Made by a program: the position numbers and the translations under genes. The notes below the pieces were generated by a model. The model worked only from the letters and a program-made list of their open reading frames with translations, made no database searches and was not told the origin of the DNA. Below, one piece after another: positions 53,131 to 62,523 of a DNA stretch of 64,000 nt (within the stretch, counting starts at the first letter, position 1; every line of letters starts with the position of its first letter). Source of the DNA: Conexibacter sp. DBS9H8 (GTDB taxonomy: Bacteria > Actinomycetota > Thermoleophilia > Solirubrobacterales > Solirubrobacteraceae); NCBI RefSeq assembly GCF_023330685.1, contig NZ_CP097128.1:1612001-1676000 (forward strand), in the 5' to 3' direction.

Positions 53131-53180
53131 GGACAACTGCCAAGACGTCCTCGGACAACTCCGGACAAGTTGGGGACAAC
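53131..53180. promoter_or_regulatory. GGACAA iteron-like repeats in the divergent intergenic region
   Basis: GGACAA[C/G] occurs at 53131, 53153, 53163 and 53174, three of them about 10-11 bp apart, i.e. on one DNA face. CCAAGACGTCC lies among them (53140-53150). The region separates the two divergent HTH genes and is a probable operator. Confidence 0.5.
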
Positions 53181-53210
53181 CCGCAGAAAGCCCCGCAGTT
53201 GTAGGCTTTC

Positions 53211-53229
53211 ACCGGCCTGTGAGGCCGGT
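53211..53229 (+). promoter_or_regulatory. Hairpin overlapping the ribosome-site position of the HTH gene
   Basis: ACCGGCC-TGTGA-GGCCGGT lies 3 bp before ATG 53233, where a ribosome site would be, and no other Shine-Dalgarno is visible. The core is shared with 22923-22947. It could be a DNA operator or a translational control hairpin. Confidence 0.55.
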
Positions 53230-53232
53230 GCC

Positions 53233-54108
53233 ATGACGGTCAATCAGAACCTCAAGAACGCGCTCGCAGACGCCGGACTCAGCATTGAGGAGTTCGCGTC
53301 CATCCTCTCGGTCGACCCCAAGAGCGTCGGACGCTGGATCGCCGGCACCTCAACCCCCTACCCGCGCCACCGCGCCGCCATCAGCCGAGCCCTCGCTCTC
53401 GATGAGACGGTCCTCTGGCCCGAGCACGCCCCGACCCCGCCCGCCGCCAGCAACCCGTCCAACGCCCGCGGCGCCAGCGCTGCTGCGGGCGGCCAGGTGA
53501 CCGCCTGGGCCGACAGCTCAGACCCCTCCGCACCTGACCCGGTCGCCTTCATCGCCGCCGCGGACAGACCGATCGACATTCTCTGCGACGACATCTGGTT
53601 CGAGCTCGCCGGACCGATCAGTGATGCGCTGATCGCCCGCGCCCGCGCCGGCCACTGCGTCCGGGTTGCCACTACCGCACCCCGGCCGAACCTCGCACCA
53701 CTCGTCCGCCAGACCGGCCTCGAACTCCGCTGCGTTGCCGTCTCAGGGGTCGACCTTGTCCACGCCGAACCCACGATGCTCATCGCCACTCCGCTCGGCG
53801 GATTCCTCGACCAGCCCCTCGCGCTCCTTCAAGCCGAGGCCGACGGCGCCGACGGCCTCTATGACCGCCTCGCCGCGCACTTCAACACGGCCTGGAACGA
53901 GTCCGTCGAGGTGATCAGCACCGTCGATGAGCTCGAGGCGTACCACACCAACGCCTACGACGAACTCGAAGGCGCACTCGACGACGACCTCGAGCCGCTC
54001 GTAGCCGATGAGGACGTCGGCGCGTCGACGGACTCCGACGAGTCCGACCCACCACCCCAGAGCAGCCAACCGCGGCCCGCTCGCCGCTGGCCCGGCGCTC
54101 GCGGGTGA
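53233..54108 (+). CDS. HTH regulator with DUF5919-like C-terminal domain
   Basis: ATG 53233 (MTVNQNLKNALADAGLSIEE) is preferred to the longer frame from 53083, which covers the repeats. The N-terminus is an XRE-like HTH (IEEFASILSVDPKSVGRWIA). After a Pro/Ala/Ser linker, a domain of about 150 residues (PIDILCDDIWFELAGPISDA, VRVATTAPRPNLAPLVRQ, FLDQPLALLQAEADG) resembles the phospholipase-D-fold DUF5919 part of actinobacterial regulators, without visible catalytic HxK. The tail is acidic. It is convergent with hsdR (22-bp gap) and likely controls the element. Confidence 0.75.
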   Translation: MTVNQNLKNALADAGLSIEEFASILSVDPKSVGRWIAGTSTPYPRHRAAISRALALDETVLWPEHAPTPPAASNPSNARGASAAAGGQVTAWADSSDPSAPDPVAFIAAADRPIDILCDDIWFELAGPISDALIARARAGHCVRVATTAPRPNLAPLVRQTGLELRCVAVSGVDLVHAEPTMLIATPLGGFLDQPLALLQAEADGADGLYDRLAAHFNTAWNESVEVISTVDELEAYHTNAYDELEGALDDDLEPLVADEDVGASTDSDESDPPPQSSQPRPARRWPGARG

Positions 54109-54130
54109 TCGGCAGGCGCCGAACGGACTC

Positions 54131-57100
54131 TCAGGTCCCGGCTGCCGTCGCCGGTGCGGCGTCCGTGACGGCAGCCGCGTAGAACCAGGTGGCGATGTCG
54201 GCGATCAAGCGTCCCCGGCCGGGGCTGTCGGTGAAGAAGTAGTCGGCCATCTTCGCGTGGGCGCCCTGGTTGTCGGCGACCGCCCCGGTGACGGCCTGCT
54301 CGAAGTCGGGTGACTCGGCGAACTGGCGTGCGGTGTTGACCTTGGCCTGCTGCACGAGGCCGTCGTCGGCGAGCAGCGCCTCAAGGAGCGCTCGCAGGAA
54401 GGATGTCGTTTGGGTCTCGGTGAAGTCCTCATTGCCGAAGAGATCGTTCAGCCGGACCAGCACCTGGTGGAAGGCGACCATCGTCGGGTCGCGCGCTTGT
54501 CCCGAGCCGGCTCCCGTTCCGCCTTTCAGGCCGATGCGGGCGCCGAGGCTGACGTCAGTACTGCCCTTGTCGACCTGCTTGACGTTGCGCAGGACGACAT
54601 CGGAGAGGTCGATCGGGGCGGTGTAGTTGTTCGGCCGGATGACCCGCTCGAGGTGGCGCAGGTAGATCTGCTTCTTCTCGAGCTCCGGATCGCCGTAATC
54701 GATGATCTGGCTCATGAAGTCATAGAGCCGCACGAAGGAGCCGACATCCTTGCGGAACAGGTCCAGCTCCGCCAACGCGGGCTGGTCCCCCTCACCGCCG
54801 TGGTAGATGAGCGCGGCGTTGTAGCGGTCGGCAAACCGCTGCTTGCCGGGGCCGACCGCGGCGGCGATCGCATTGTTGCCCTTGCCCTTCACGAACGCCT
54901 CGGCGCACTGGTCGACCTCAGCGTCGGTGTAGATCGCGGCGGTGTCGAGCTTGGCGATCAGGTCGTGGACGAGATTCGGGTCCGTCTCGGTCTCGAGGTA
55001 GGCGTCGGTGAAGTACGGCTCAAACGCCTGCTTGATCGCCAGCGGGTCGTTCGCAAAATCGACGACCTGGGTCATCGCTGCCGTTTTGGCGACGCCCGAC
55101 GGGGTCCGGTAGGTCCGGTTCAGCCGTGACAGCGTCTGCACGGCCGTGACCCCGGAGAGCAGCCGGTCGACGTACATCGCACACAGCAGCGGCTGATCAA
55201 ACCCGGTCTGGAACTTGTTCGCGACGATCATCACCCGGTACTCGTCCCCGCGAAAAGCCGTTCGCAGGTCCTTGACCCCAGGATTCATCGTCGCCTCGGT
55301 GAAGTCCTCCGGCCCGGATTCGAGGTCTTGGACCGACCCGGAGAACGCAACGAGCGTCCCGTAGCCGTACTGCTGAGCGGCGATGTACTTGTCGATTGCG
55401 AGCTTGTACCGGACCGCCGCCTTGCGCGAATCGGTCACGACCATCGCCTTGGCATGCCCGTCGAGCAGGTCGGCGATGTTCTCGCGGAAGTGCTCGACGA
55501 TGATCGCTGACTTCTGCGCGATCGTCTGGGGGTTCAGCTTCACCCACCGCATCAGCTGCTTGGTCGCCTGGGACTGATCGACCTCCTCCTCGTTGCCGGA
55601 CTCGGCGTTCTGTCCGACTCGGAAGGCGAGCTTGAAGCTGTGATAGCCGGTGAGGACGTCGAGGATGTAGCCCTCCTCGATCGCCTGACGCATCGTGTAG
55701 ACGTGGAACGGCACCGGCGGCTCGTCGGTCCCGGCAGGCCGTCGGCCGAACAGCTCCAGCGTCTTGGCCTTCGGGGTGGCGGTGAACGCGAAGTAGGAGA
55801 TGTTCTCCGCGCCAGCCCGGGCGGTCGCCTCGGCGGCCAGGACCGCCTCGACGTCGACCTCGCCGCCGGCCTCGATCTCCTTCACCTCCTCGGCCGTGAG
55901 CACGGCCTTGAGCTTCGCCGCGATCTGCCCCGACTGTGAGGAGTGCGCCTCATCGGCGATCACCGCAAAGCTCTTCCCGTTCAGCCCCTTGTTCTTGCGG
56001 ATCTCCGCCATTGCGAACGGGAACGTCTGGATCGTCACGACGATGATCAACTTCCCGTCGCTCAGCGCCTTGGCCAGCAGCGTGGACTTCGCCTCGCCCG
56101 CGTGCGCTGCCGCATCACGGTCGAGCGCGACGACGATCCCCTGGTCGTTGTCGATCTGCTTGATCGCATCCTGCAACTGGGCGTCGAGCACGTTGCGGTC
56201 GGTGACGACGATGACCGAGTCAAAGACCTTGCGGTTATCGACCTGCAGCCGCGCCAGCCGGTGTGCGGTCCACGCGATCGAGTCGGTCTTGCCCGAACCC
56301 GCCGAATGCTGAATCAGGTACCGATGGCCCGGTCCTTCGGCGCTGACCGCGGCCGTCAGGTTCGTCACCGCCTCCCACTGGTGATAGCGCGGGAACCGCA
56401 GCGACGCGGACTTCGACACCTTCCCGCTGATCGGATCGGTGCGCGTCTCGTGCTTGACGTACATCAGCCGACCGAGGATGTTCAACCAGCTGTCGCGCTG
56501 AAGCACCCGCTCCCACAGATAGGCCGACGGCGAACCGTCCGGGTTCAGCGGGTTTCCGGCGCCGCCGTCCTCGGTGCCCCGGTTGAAGGGCAGAAAGTGC
56601 GTGGTCTCGCCCGCGAGCCGAGTCGTCATCCACACCTCCTCGTTGGAGACCGCAAAATGCACCAGCACCCGCGCGCCGGACACGAACAACGGCTGCACCC
56701 GACCGGAGCCCGGATCCTTCGGCTGGCGGGTCTGCCGGTACTGGCTGATCGCGTCCTGCACCGTCTGGGTGAAGTCGGTCTTCAGCTCCAACGTCGCCAC
56801 CGGCAGACCGTTGACGAACAGCACCAAATCGACCGAACGACCGTCAGCGGTCGAGAAGTGCACCTGGCGCATCACCCGCACCCGCACGGCCGCGTGGTCA
56901 GCGTTGCGCTTCTGATTCAACGTCGACTCCGGCCGGAACTCACACATCTGGAACTTGGCCGAGATGTAGGATAAGCCCTTGCGGAGCAGATTCAGCGTCC
57001 CGCCACCGCTCTCCAGCGGCGTGTCCAGCACCTTGACGATCCGATCGAGCAGCTGCGACTCCTGCTTCGCCGCGTCCGGTGAGCCGGGCTTGATGACCTT

Positions 57101-57262
57101 CTCAAGCTGCTCGCCCTGGGTCTCACGCAGCCAGCCGAACACGTCCTCGGGGAACAGCGCCCGCTCTTTGTCGTAGCCCTCGTCATTCTGCGAGTAGCGC
57201 CACCCGTTCGCCGCGAGGTGCTCGCAGATCTCCCTCTCAAATTCGATCTCGTTGTGCTGCGC
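54131..57262 (-). CDS. hsdR: Type I restriction enzyme R subunit
   Basis: The preferred start is GTG 57262 (VAQHNEIEFEREICEHLAAN), 4 bp after the hsdS stop region; the frame is open to 57304. A nuclease domain has the PD-(D/E)xK core VDLVLFVNGLPVATLELKTD. An SF2 motor has Walker A IQHSAGSGKTDS, motif II FAVIADEAHSSQ, and later MIVANKFQTGFDQPLLCAMY and VTAVQTLSRLNRTYRTPSG. It is full length (about 1040 residues). With HsdM and HsdS it translocates and cuts unmodified DNA. Confidence 0.95.
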   Translation of the reverse strand, partial: AQHNEIEFEREICEHLAANGWRYSQNDEGYDKERALFPEDVFGWLRETQGEQLEKVIKPGSPDAAKQESQLLDRIVKVLDTPLESGGGTLNLLRKGLSYISAKFQMCEFRPESTLNQKRNADHAAVRVRVMRQVHFSTADGRSVDLVLFVNGLPVATLELKTDFTQTVQDAISQYRQTRQPKDPGSGRVQPLFVSGARVLVHFAVSNEEVWMTTRLAGETTHFLPFNRGTEDGGAGNPLNPDGSPSAYLWERVLQRDSWLNILGRLMYVKHETRTDPISGKVSKSASLRFPRYHQWEAVTNLTAAVSAEGPGHRYLIQHSAGSGKTDSIAWTAHRLARLQVDNRKVFDSVIVVTDRNVLDAQLQDAIKQIDNDQGIVVALDRDAAAHAGEAKSTLLAKALSDGKLIIVVTIQTFPFAMAEIRKNKGLNGKSFAVIADEAHSSQSGQIAAKLKAVLTAEEVKEIEAGGEVDVEAVLAAEATARAGAENISYFAFTATPKAKTLELFGRRPAGTDEPPVPFHVYTMRQAIEEGYILDVLTGYHSFKLAFRVGQNAESGNEEEVDQSQATKQLMRWVKLNPQTIAQKSAIIVEHFRENIADLLDGHAKAMVVTDSRKAAVRYKLAIDKYIAAQQYGYGTLVAFSGSVQDLESGPEDFTEATMNPGVKDLRTAFRGDEYRVMIVANKFQTGFDQPLLCAMYVDRLLSGVTAVQTLSRLNRTYRTPSGVAKTAAMTQVVDFANDPLAIKQAFEPYFTDAYLETETDPNLVHDLIAKLDTAAIYTDAEVDQCAEAFVKGKGNNAIAAAVGPGKQRFADRYNAALIYHGGEGDQPALAELDLFRKDVGSFVRLYDFMSQIIDYGDPELEKKQIYLRHLERVIRPNNYTAPIDLSDVVLRNVKQVDKGSTDVSLGARIGLKGGTGAGSGQARDPTMVAFHQVLVRLNDLFGNEDFTETQTTSFLRALLEALLADDGLVQQAKVNTARQFAESPDFEQAVTGAVADNQGAHAKMADYFFTDSPGRGRLIADIATWFYAAAVTDAAPATAAGT

Positions 57263-57266
57263 CACC

Positions 57267-58565
57267 TCAGCCCACCGCCACTGGTTGCGTGTCGAGGACG
57301 TCAATCTGACCGGTCACCGCGGCTGTAATAAGAGCGGCGCGGCGCTCACGGGCAAACGCGATGAAGAGATCCGCCTCGCCTATCAGTTGGCCGATCTTTG
57401 TGGTCTGCTCATCGAGCTGCGCGCAGATCGCCTTCTGCTCACAAAGCGGCGGCAACGGCATCACGAACTTGCGGACCTGCCATTCGCTCGCGTGGGGGAC
57501 GCTCACGCCCGTGAACAGAGGCTCGAGATAGGACAGGAACGCGCGAGTCATGACGACGTACCGAAGATAATCTGGGTCAAGGCGCTCGCCGGCTCGGATC
57601 CGCAGAACTCGCTGAAGCAGCAGTGCCGGGACGTCCTCAGACGTGATGCTCGCCACGCGGACGCCCGAACCAATGAACGGTCGGTCCATCCCGAAAACTA
57701 GATCACCCTCGTGTAGGGAGAAGTCCTCCGGCACGGGCGAACCAACCGCATCCCAGAACACTGTCTCAGTCCAGTCCGTGCTCCCTGGCTTTACGTTGAC
57801 CCCGCGAAGTAGTCGCGTGTCGTCGGAGCTTGTGGAAAACCCGTCGCTTGGAAAGGCCCAGCCAGCGAGCGTTTCAGCCACGAATCCAAGTTGGATGACT
57901 TGCCAGGGTTTGGGGACCGATGGGAGCCATTCCTCCCGTGTCTCCCGGTGGGCGGTAGAACTCACGCCGCCGTAGGTCAACGTTTCGACAAGCGCTTGCC
58001 GGCGCTCGCGCAGCAGCTCGATCAGCAGCTCCTGCTCCTCGATGAGCGTGTCGATCCGGGCCGTCTCACGATCAAGAAATTCAACGATTGCGTCCTGCTC
58101 GCGACGCGGCGGTCGCGGCAGCAGCATGTCCTTGAATGTCGCTCGGTCGAACGACGTAGAGCGCTCTCGGATCCCTTTGCCAAGCGACTGGATGAACCCG
58201 CTGCTCGCGGCAACTCTGAGGGCGTGGGCCACATAGTGCGGATTGTCCGCGGGGGTCCGGTAAATGTGCACTACCGGGGACATCTTGCCGTCAGAGGCGG
58301 AGACGCCAATAGCCCCCGCGAAGCCGTCCATGCTGTGGATCACCAGCTCACCGGCCCGAACTCCCTGATATCCAGTTTCTTGCAAAGCCTCTGTGAACCC
58401 GTCGGTCCTTCGGAGTGAGCGGAGCGTGACTTCACCATCGCGAAAAGCCGTGACCACGCCGTCTTCATTAAGAGGATCTCGTTTGATCGGCTTGGCGATT
58501 GCGCTGCCTCGGGCTAACGACCAGCGTTCGGGGATCGAAACGAGCCACGCGGGGGTATACGTCAC
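57267..58565 (-). CDS. hsdS: Type I restriction specificity subunit
   Basis: This 432-residue protein has two target-recognition domains separated by conserved helices. The first ends in MLLPRPPRREQDAIVEFLDR plus a coiled coil (ETARIDTLIEEQELLIELLR); the second ends in VMPLPPLCEQKAICAQLDEQ plus a coiled coil. It decides the DNA sequence recognised by the complex. Its start overlaps the hsdM stop (58562-58565). No inverted partial hsdS copy is seen nearby. Confidence 0.94.
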   Translation of the reverse strand: MTYTPAWLVSIPERWSLARGSAIAKPIKRDPLNEDGVVTAFRDGEVTLRSLRRTDGFTEALQETGYQGVRAGELVIHSMDGFAGAIGVSASDGKMSPVVHIYRTPADNPHYVAHALRVAASSGFIQSLGKGIRERSTSFDRATFKDMLLPRPPRREQDAIVEFLDRETARIDTLIEEQELLIELLRERRQALVETLTYGGVSSTAHRETREEWLPSVPKPWQVIQLGFVAETLAGWAFPSDGFSTSSDDTRLLRGVNVKPGSTDWTETVFWDAVGSPVPEDFSLHEGDLVFGMDRPFIGSGVRVASITSEDVPALLLQRVLRIRAGERLDPDYLRYVVMTRAFLSYLEPLFTGVSVPHASEWQVRKFVMPLPPLCEQKAICAQLDEQTTKIGQLIGEADLFIAFARERRAALITAAVTGQIDVLDTQPVAVG

Positions 58566-60301
58566 GCTTCGATCTCCGACAACAGCCCCATGATCTTCGC
58601 GACTTGTGCTTCGAGGTCGGCGTCAATCTCGGCTAACGGTCGCGGCGGGACGTACTTGTAGAAGTGGCGGGTGAAAGGAATCTCGTAGCCCACCTTGGTC
58701 TTCTTCACGTCGATCCACGCGTCGGGGACGTGGGGGAGGACCTCGGCCGCGAAGTAGGCCGCGATGGTCGCGTCGCGTCCGTCGTGGCCGAGCGCATTGC
58801 CGCGGTAGGTGAACGGGATGTTCTCGGTGTCACGCCGCTTCGCGTCGGGCTTGGGGTTGCCCTTCTTGTCCGTGATTGGCTCGCCTGTCTCCTCGTCCAG
58901 GAGCGGTCGCTCCACTGTTATCGTCCAGTAAGCGAAGTCGTCGGCCGTGAAGACCTTCGAGTACTCCGGGTCGGCCTCGTCGAAGGCGTCATACAGCGCG
59001 AGGATCTTGTCGCGGGCGTCGGCGTCGATCTCTCGGCCTTTGGCACCGAGGTTCTTGCGCAGCTTGGTCCAGAAGGACGTCGCGTCGATCAGCTGGATCT
59101 TGCCCTTGCGTTCTGCGCGTTTGGTGTTGTCGAGGATCCAGATGTAGGTCGCGATTCCGGTGTTGAAGAACATGTTCGTCGGCAACGCCACGATCGCCTC
59201 AACGAGATCGGACTTGAGCAGCCACTGCCGGATCCGCGACGGGCCGGATTCGGCGGCGCCGTTGAACAGCGGTGAGCCGTTGAGCACGATTCCGGCGCGG
59301 CCACCGCCCTCATGCTCGGGGCGCATCTTGTGTGCGAGGTGGCAGAGGAACAGCATCTGCCCGTCTCCGACGGATGGCAGTCCGTGGCTGAACCGCCCGC
59401 CCTGGGCCAGTGCCTCGGCTTTCACCGCGTCTTCGGAGGCCTTCCAGTCCACGCCGTAGGGCGGGTTGGACATGCAGAAGTCGAAGGTGCGGTCGAAGAA
59501 CAGGTCGTCGGCGAGCGTGTCTCCGAGCCGAACGTTGCTGGCGTCCTGGCCCTTGGCGATGAGGTCGGACTTGCAGATCGCGTAGGACTGATCGTTGATC
59601 TCCTGTCCATAGAGCCGCAGCCGCGCGCCTGGGTTGCGCTCCAGCAGCCGTTCCTCCGCGACCGACAGCATGCCGCCGGTGCCGGCGGTGGGGTCATAGA
59701 TCGTCCGCACCGTGCCGGGTTCGAGCAGCGCCGTGTTGTCCTCAGAGAAGAGCAGGTCGACCATCAGCCGGATCGCATCACGTGGGGTGTAGTGCTCGCC
59801 GGCCTCCTCGTTGGATGCCTCGGCGAACTTGCGGATGAGCTCCTCGAACAGGTCGCCCATTTCCGCGTTCGGGACCGTGTCGGGGTGCAGGTCGACCTCG
59901 GCGAACTTCGACATCACGAGGTAGAGGCGGTTCTTCTCATCGAGCGTTGCGAGCTCGTTCTCGAACTTGAACCGCTCGAACACGTCGATGTTGGCCGAGA
60001 ACCCGGTGATGTAGTCCATCACGTTGGCCCGCAGCCCCTCGGGGTCCTCCAGCAGCCGGCCGAAGTCGTACTCAGAGGTGTTGTAGAAGCTCAGCCCCGT
60101 CGCGCGCCGGACCTGGACGTCGAGCGCGCCGCCCTCGTACTTCTTCGCCAGCGCCCGGACCTCGTCCCGGGTGGGTTCCAGGATGCAGTCCAGGCGCCGC
60201 AGGATCGTCAGCGGCAGGATCACGCCGCCGTACTGGTGGGGCTTGTACGGCCCGCGGAGCTGGTCGGCGATCGACCAGACAAAGGTCCCGAGGCTGCTCA
60301 C
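58562..60301 (-). CDS. hsdM: Type I restriction modification (methyltransferase) subunit
   Basis: This 579-residue enzyme has an N-terminal helical HsdM_N domain (FVWSIADQLRGPYKPHQYGG), S-adenosylmethionine motif I IYDPTAGTGGMLSVAEERLL and the adenine methyltransferase motif FDFCMSNPPYGVDWK. GTG 60301 has GGAG about 8 bp upstream. The upstream region and the first codons are duplicated at 61816-62133. It modifies adenines in the HsdS-specified site and protects host DNA. Confidence 0.95.
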   Translation of the reverse strand: MSSLGTFVWSIADQLRGPYKPHQYGGVILPLTILRRLDCILEPTRDEVRALAKKYEGGALDVQVRRATGLSFYNTSEYDFGRLLEDPEGLRANVMDYITGFSANIDVFERFKFENELATLDEKNRLYLVMSKFAEVDLHPDTVPNAEMGDLFEELIRKFAEASNEEAGEHYTPRDAIRLMVDLLFSEDNTALLEPGTVRTIYDPTAGTGGMLSVAEERLLERNPGARLRLYGQEINDQSYAICKSDLIAKGQDASNVRLGDTLADDLFFDRTFDFCMSNPPYGVDWKASEDAVKAEALAQGGRFSHGLPSVGDGQMLFLCHLAHKMRPEHEGGGRAGIVLNGSPLFNGAAESGPSRIRQWLLKSDLVEAIVALPTNMFFNTGIATYIWILDNTKRAERKGKIQLIDATSFWTKLRKNLGAKGREIDADARDKILALYDAFDEADPEYSKVFTADDFAYWTITVERPLLDEETGEPITDKKGNPKPDAKRRDTENIPFTYRGNALGHDGRDATIAAYFAAEVLPHVPDAWIDVKKTKVGYEIPFTRHFYKYVPPRPLAEIDADLEAQVAKIMGLLSEIEA

Positions 60302-60539
60302 CGCCGCGCTCCGAGGCGTTGCCGGCGGGGCGCTGCCCCTCTCGGCCGAGGCGCTTCATGGCTCATGAGATCACCGCTCATCGTCACGGCTGGAAGCTAC
60401 CGCGCGGGTGGCGCTGGTGGCGTCAACCGCCCGGCGGCGCGGGCCGCTTGTACGGCGTGACAGGTCGCTCCGCTGCGGTCAAGGTCGGGCCTGCGGCCTG
60501 CCCTTCGGGCACCGCTGACGCGGCTCCCCTGTGTATCAG

Positions 60540-60932
60540 CTAACTCGTGGTCACCAGCAGCGCTGCTTCACCGGTTGCCGCGGCGCCGACGAGGTCACGG
60601 GACTGCGCGCTCTTGGTGAGGTTGCGGGCGGGCTGGCCAGCAGGGCGCACATCGATCGTGAACTCGATGCCGAGCTTGGCAGAGAGCCGCTGCAACGTTT
60701 CGATGCTGGGGTTGGTCTCGCCAAGTTCGATGCGGGCAATCTGCGGCTGAGTCATGCCGACCAAGCGGGCGAGGTCGCGCTGGGAAAGATCGTGCTCGCC
60801 GCGGTAGCGGACGATCGCGGTTGCTACCGCGCGCCCCAAGGCGGTGCGCTCCCAGAACGCGCGGAACTCGGGGTCACGCTCCAGCTCCTCCGCGATGAGA
60901 TCATCGTTGCTCTTGAGATCGCTGAGCTTCAT
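60540..60932 (-). CDS. XRE-family antitoxin (HigA-like)
   Basis: ATG 60932 gives MKLSDLKSNDDLIAEELERD. A central XRE HTH (HDLSQRDLARLVGMTQPQIA then RIELGETNPSIETLQRLSAK) is followed by LGIEFTIDVRPAGQPA. The frame upstream to 60986 is not needed. It lies 31 bp after the RelE/HigB-like gene, the toxin-first order of HigBA modules. It probably represses the pair and neutralises the toxin. The last 25 residues run into the conserved sequence upstream of hsdM. Confidence 0.85.
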   Translation of the reverse strand: MKLSDLKSNDDLIAEELERDPEFRAFWERTALGRAVATAIVRYRGEHDLSQRDLARLVGMTQPQIARIELGETNPSIETLQRLSAKLGIEFTIDVRPAGQPARNLTKSAQSRDLVGAAATGEAALLVTTS

Positions 60933-60963
60933 GGCCAAAACGATACCACCTGTGTTATCGCGT

Positions 60964-61311
60964 TCAGTCCTCCTCGAAGCGGGCATGTCGCTCCGCCGCT
61001 CGCGTCACGGCACCGCTAAAGCCGCGCGCATCGATCTCAGCTTCAGGGCCGACAGCGAAGATCACGAAGGTCGTCGCGTTCATCTGACGGTAGATCGGGC
61101 GCCAACGGCTGCGGCCGGCGCGCGGACGCAGCTCTCGAAAGCCTTTGCCACCTTCGCCGCGGACGGCGCTTGTGTGCGGATGGCCGAGCTTGGGACCGGC
61201 TGCCTCGAGCTTCGCGGCAGCGTTGAGCATGGCTGCTTTCTCCTTGGCCGGCCAGGAGGAGTCGCGCTCCTTCTCGGCCTCTGGGTGCCATAGAACAAGG
61301 AATGGCGGCAC
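60964..61311 (-). CDS. RelE/HigB-like toxin (Gp49 type)
   Basis: GTG 61311 gives VPPFLVLWHPEAEKERDSSW. The product has helices AAMLNAAAKLEAAGPKLGHP and strands GGKGFRELRPRAGRSRWRPI then YRQMNATTFVIFAVGPEAEI, the pattern of HigB/Gp49 mRNA interferases. The longer frame to 61590 runs back into a duplicated integrase and is not used. Its partner is the XRE gene just downstream. Confidence 0.8.
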   Translation of the reverse strand: MPPFLVLWHPEAEKERDSSWPAKEKAAMLNAAAKLEAAGPKLGHPHTSAVRGEGGKGFRELRPRAGRSRWRPIYRQMNATTFVIFAVGPEAEIDARGFSGAVTRAAERHARFEED

Positions 61312-61319
61312 GGAAGTGC

Positions 61320-61916
61320 TCAGGCGGGTGTCTGCGGTTGTCGGGTGGGGACGCCTGGCACGCTGTTCGGCCCGAACGCGGCGGTGAACGCGGCGGCGCG
61401 CTCCTTCGCCGGACGGGCGTGGAGGTAGCGGCTGGTGGTTGTCAGCTGGGAGTGGCCCATCGCGTCCTTGACGCTGACGAGGTCGATGCCGCCGGCGGCG
61501 AGGGGGACCTGACGGACGCGACCGGATTTCGTGCCGCGCTCGACGCCGGCCGACACCGCCCGGCTGATGATCAGCGCCGACCCCGCCCAATCGATGTCCT
61601 CGACGTGTAGGGCCAACAGTTCGCCCATGCGCAGTCCGGCGTAGGCGGCGACGCGCACCGCGTCGGCGTCGCGACGGTCCTCGGCCAGCTCGTCTTCAGA
61701 GCGGGCTTCGCGGTTGTGGGCGCGCGCGTCCTCGAGGGTGGCGAACGCCCGCTCGCGGGCCCGGTAGGTCGGCTCACAGTCACAGCGTCCGCCGGCGCGG
61801 ATCGAGCAGCACCGCAGAATCACGCCGCCGCACTGATGGGGCTTGTACGGCCCGCGGAGCTGATCCGCGATCGACCAGACGAGAAACTCTCGAGGCTGCT
61901 CACCGCCGGGCTCCAA
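61320..61916 (-). pseudogene. Chimeric remnant: hsdM N-terminus fused to an internally deleted integrase
   Basis: The 198-codon frame begins with hsdM-like VWSIADQLRGPYKPHQCGGV and switches to integrase sequence (RAGGRCDCEPTYRARERA). It keeps the first catalytic Arg block (GLRMGELLALHVED), then jumps from VRQVPLA directly to AGGIDLVSVKDAMGHSQLTT and the Tyr block TSRYLHARPAKERAAAF. The HxxR box (LRHTF in the intact copy) is deleted, apparently between two GGCGAG copies. It cannot recombine DNA. Confidence 0.85.
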
Positions 61917-62244
61917 GGCGCTGTCGGCGGGCCGCTACCACGCTCGCCCGAGGCGCTTCTTGGCTCGTGGGATCACCGCTCATCGTCACGGCTGGAAGCT
62001 ACCGCGCGGGTGGCCCTGGTGGCGTCAACCGCCCGGCGGCGCGGGCCGCTTGTACGGCGTGACAGGTCGTTCCGCTGCGGTCAAGGTCGGGCCTGCGGCC
62101 TGCCCTTCGGGCACCGCTGACGCGGCTCCCCTGACCTCCACTCCACGACCTGTCACTCGGCAACGAGCAAGGGCTGGCGCCCTTGCTCAGGAACTGAGCC
62201 AACCACCGCACCGGAGGCCTTCCGTCCGTCCGGATCTGCTCTGG

Positions 62245-62523
62245 TCAGGCTGGTGCGAGTTCGTCGGTGAGTGCCGCGGCGCTGAGCTCGACGTGGTGGG
62301 GGAGGGTGATCTCGATCTTCCCTTGCTGCTCGAGCAGCCAGCGCGCGTTGATGAGGGTGATGCCGATGATCTGCTGATCGGCGTCGAACCGGACGACGTG
62401 TCCTTCCGGGGTCCCCTCGCTCTCTGCTGCGGCTTGGCGGCCGCCCCGGCTCAGGTAGAGGACGTCGCCCCGTGCGTCGTAGTGGCTGTGATCGAAGGTG
62501 AGGTTGTCGATGGTGACGCTCAT
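62245..62523 (-). CDS. DUF2283-family protein, probable antitoxin
   Basis: ATG 62523 gives MSVTIDNLTFDHSHYDARGD followed by VLYLSRGG, VRFDADQQIIGITLINARWL and a C-terminal strand. This is the DUF2283 fold (a short beta-sheet protein of 70-100 residues). It overlaps the preceding toxin-like gene by ATGA. Pairing with a small nuclease-like protein suggests an antitoxin or immunity role. Confidence 0.75.
   Translation of the reverse strand: MSVTIDNLTFDHSHYDARGDVLYLSRGGRQAAAESEGTPEGHVVRFDADQQIIGITLINARWLLEQQGKIEITLPHHVELSAAALTDELAPA

Larger units (their letters stand above)
60216..62133. repeat. Direct repeat of the hsdM 5' region (about 316 bp)
   Basis: 60216-60531 and 61816-62133 are homologous in the same orientation. 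The part nearest hsdM is roughly 80-85% identical by eye; the outer 165 bp (from ATCACCGCTCATCGTCACGG) show only two differences that I noted. They flank the HigBA-like pair and the integrase remnant. Confidence 0.85.

Noticed and set aside
55943..56974. 343-codon frame opposite hsdR
   Set aside because: Shadow with no domain; hsdR motifs are all on the minus strand.
57267..58565. Phase-variable, invertible hsdS
   Set aside because: An integrase lies in the region, but no second partial hsdS or inverted repeats within hsdS were seen.
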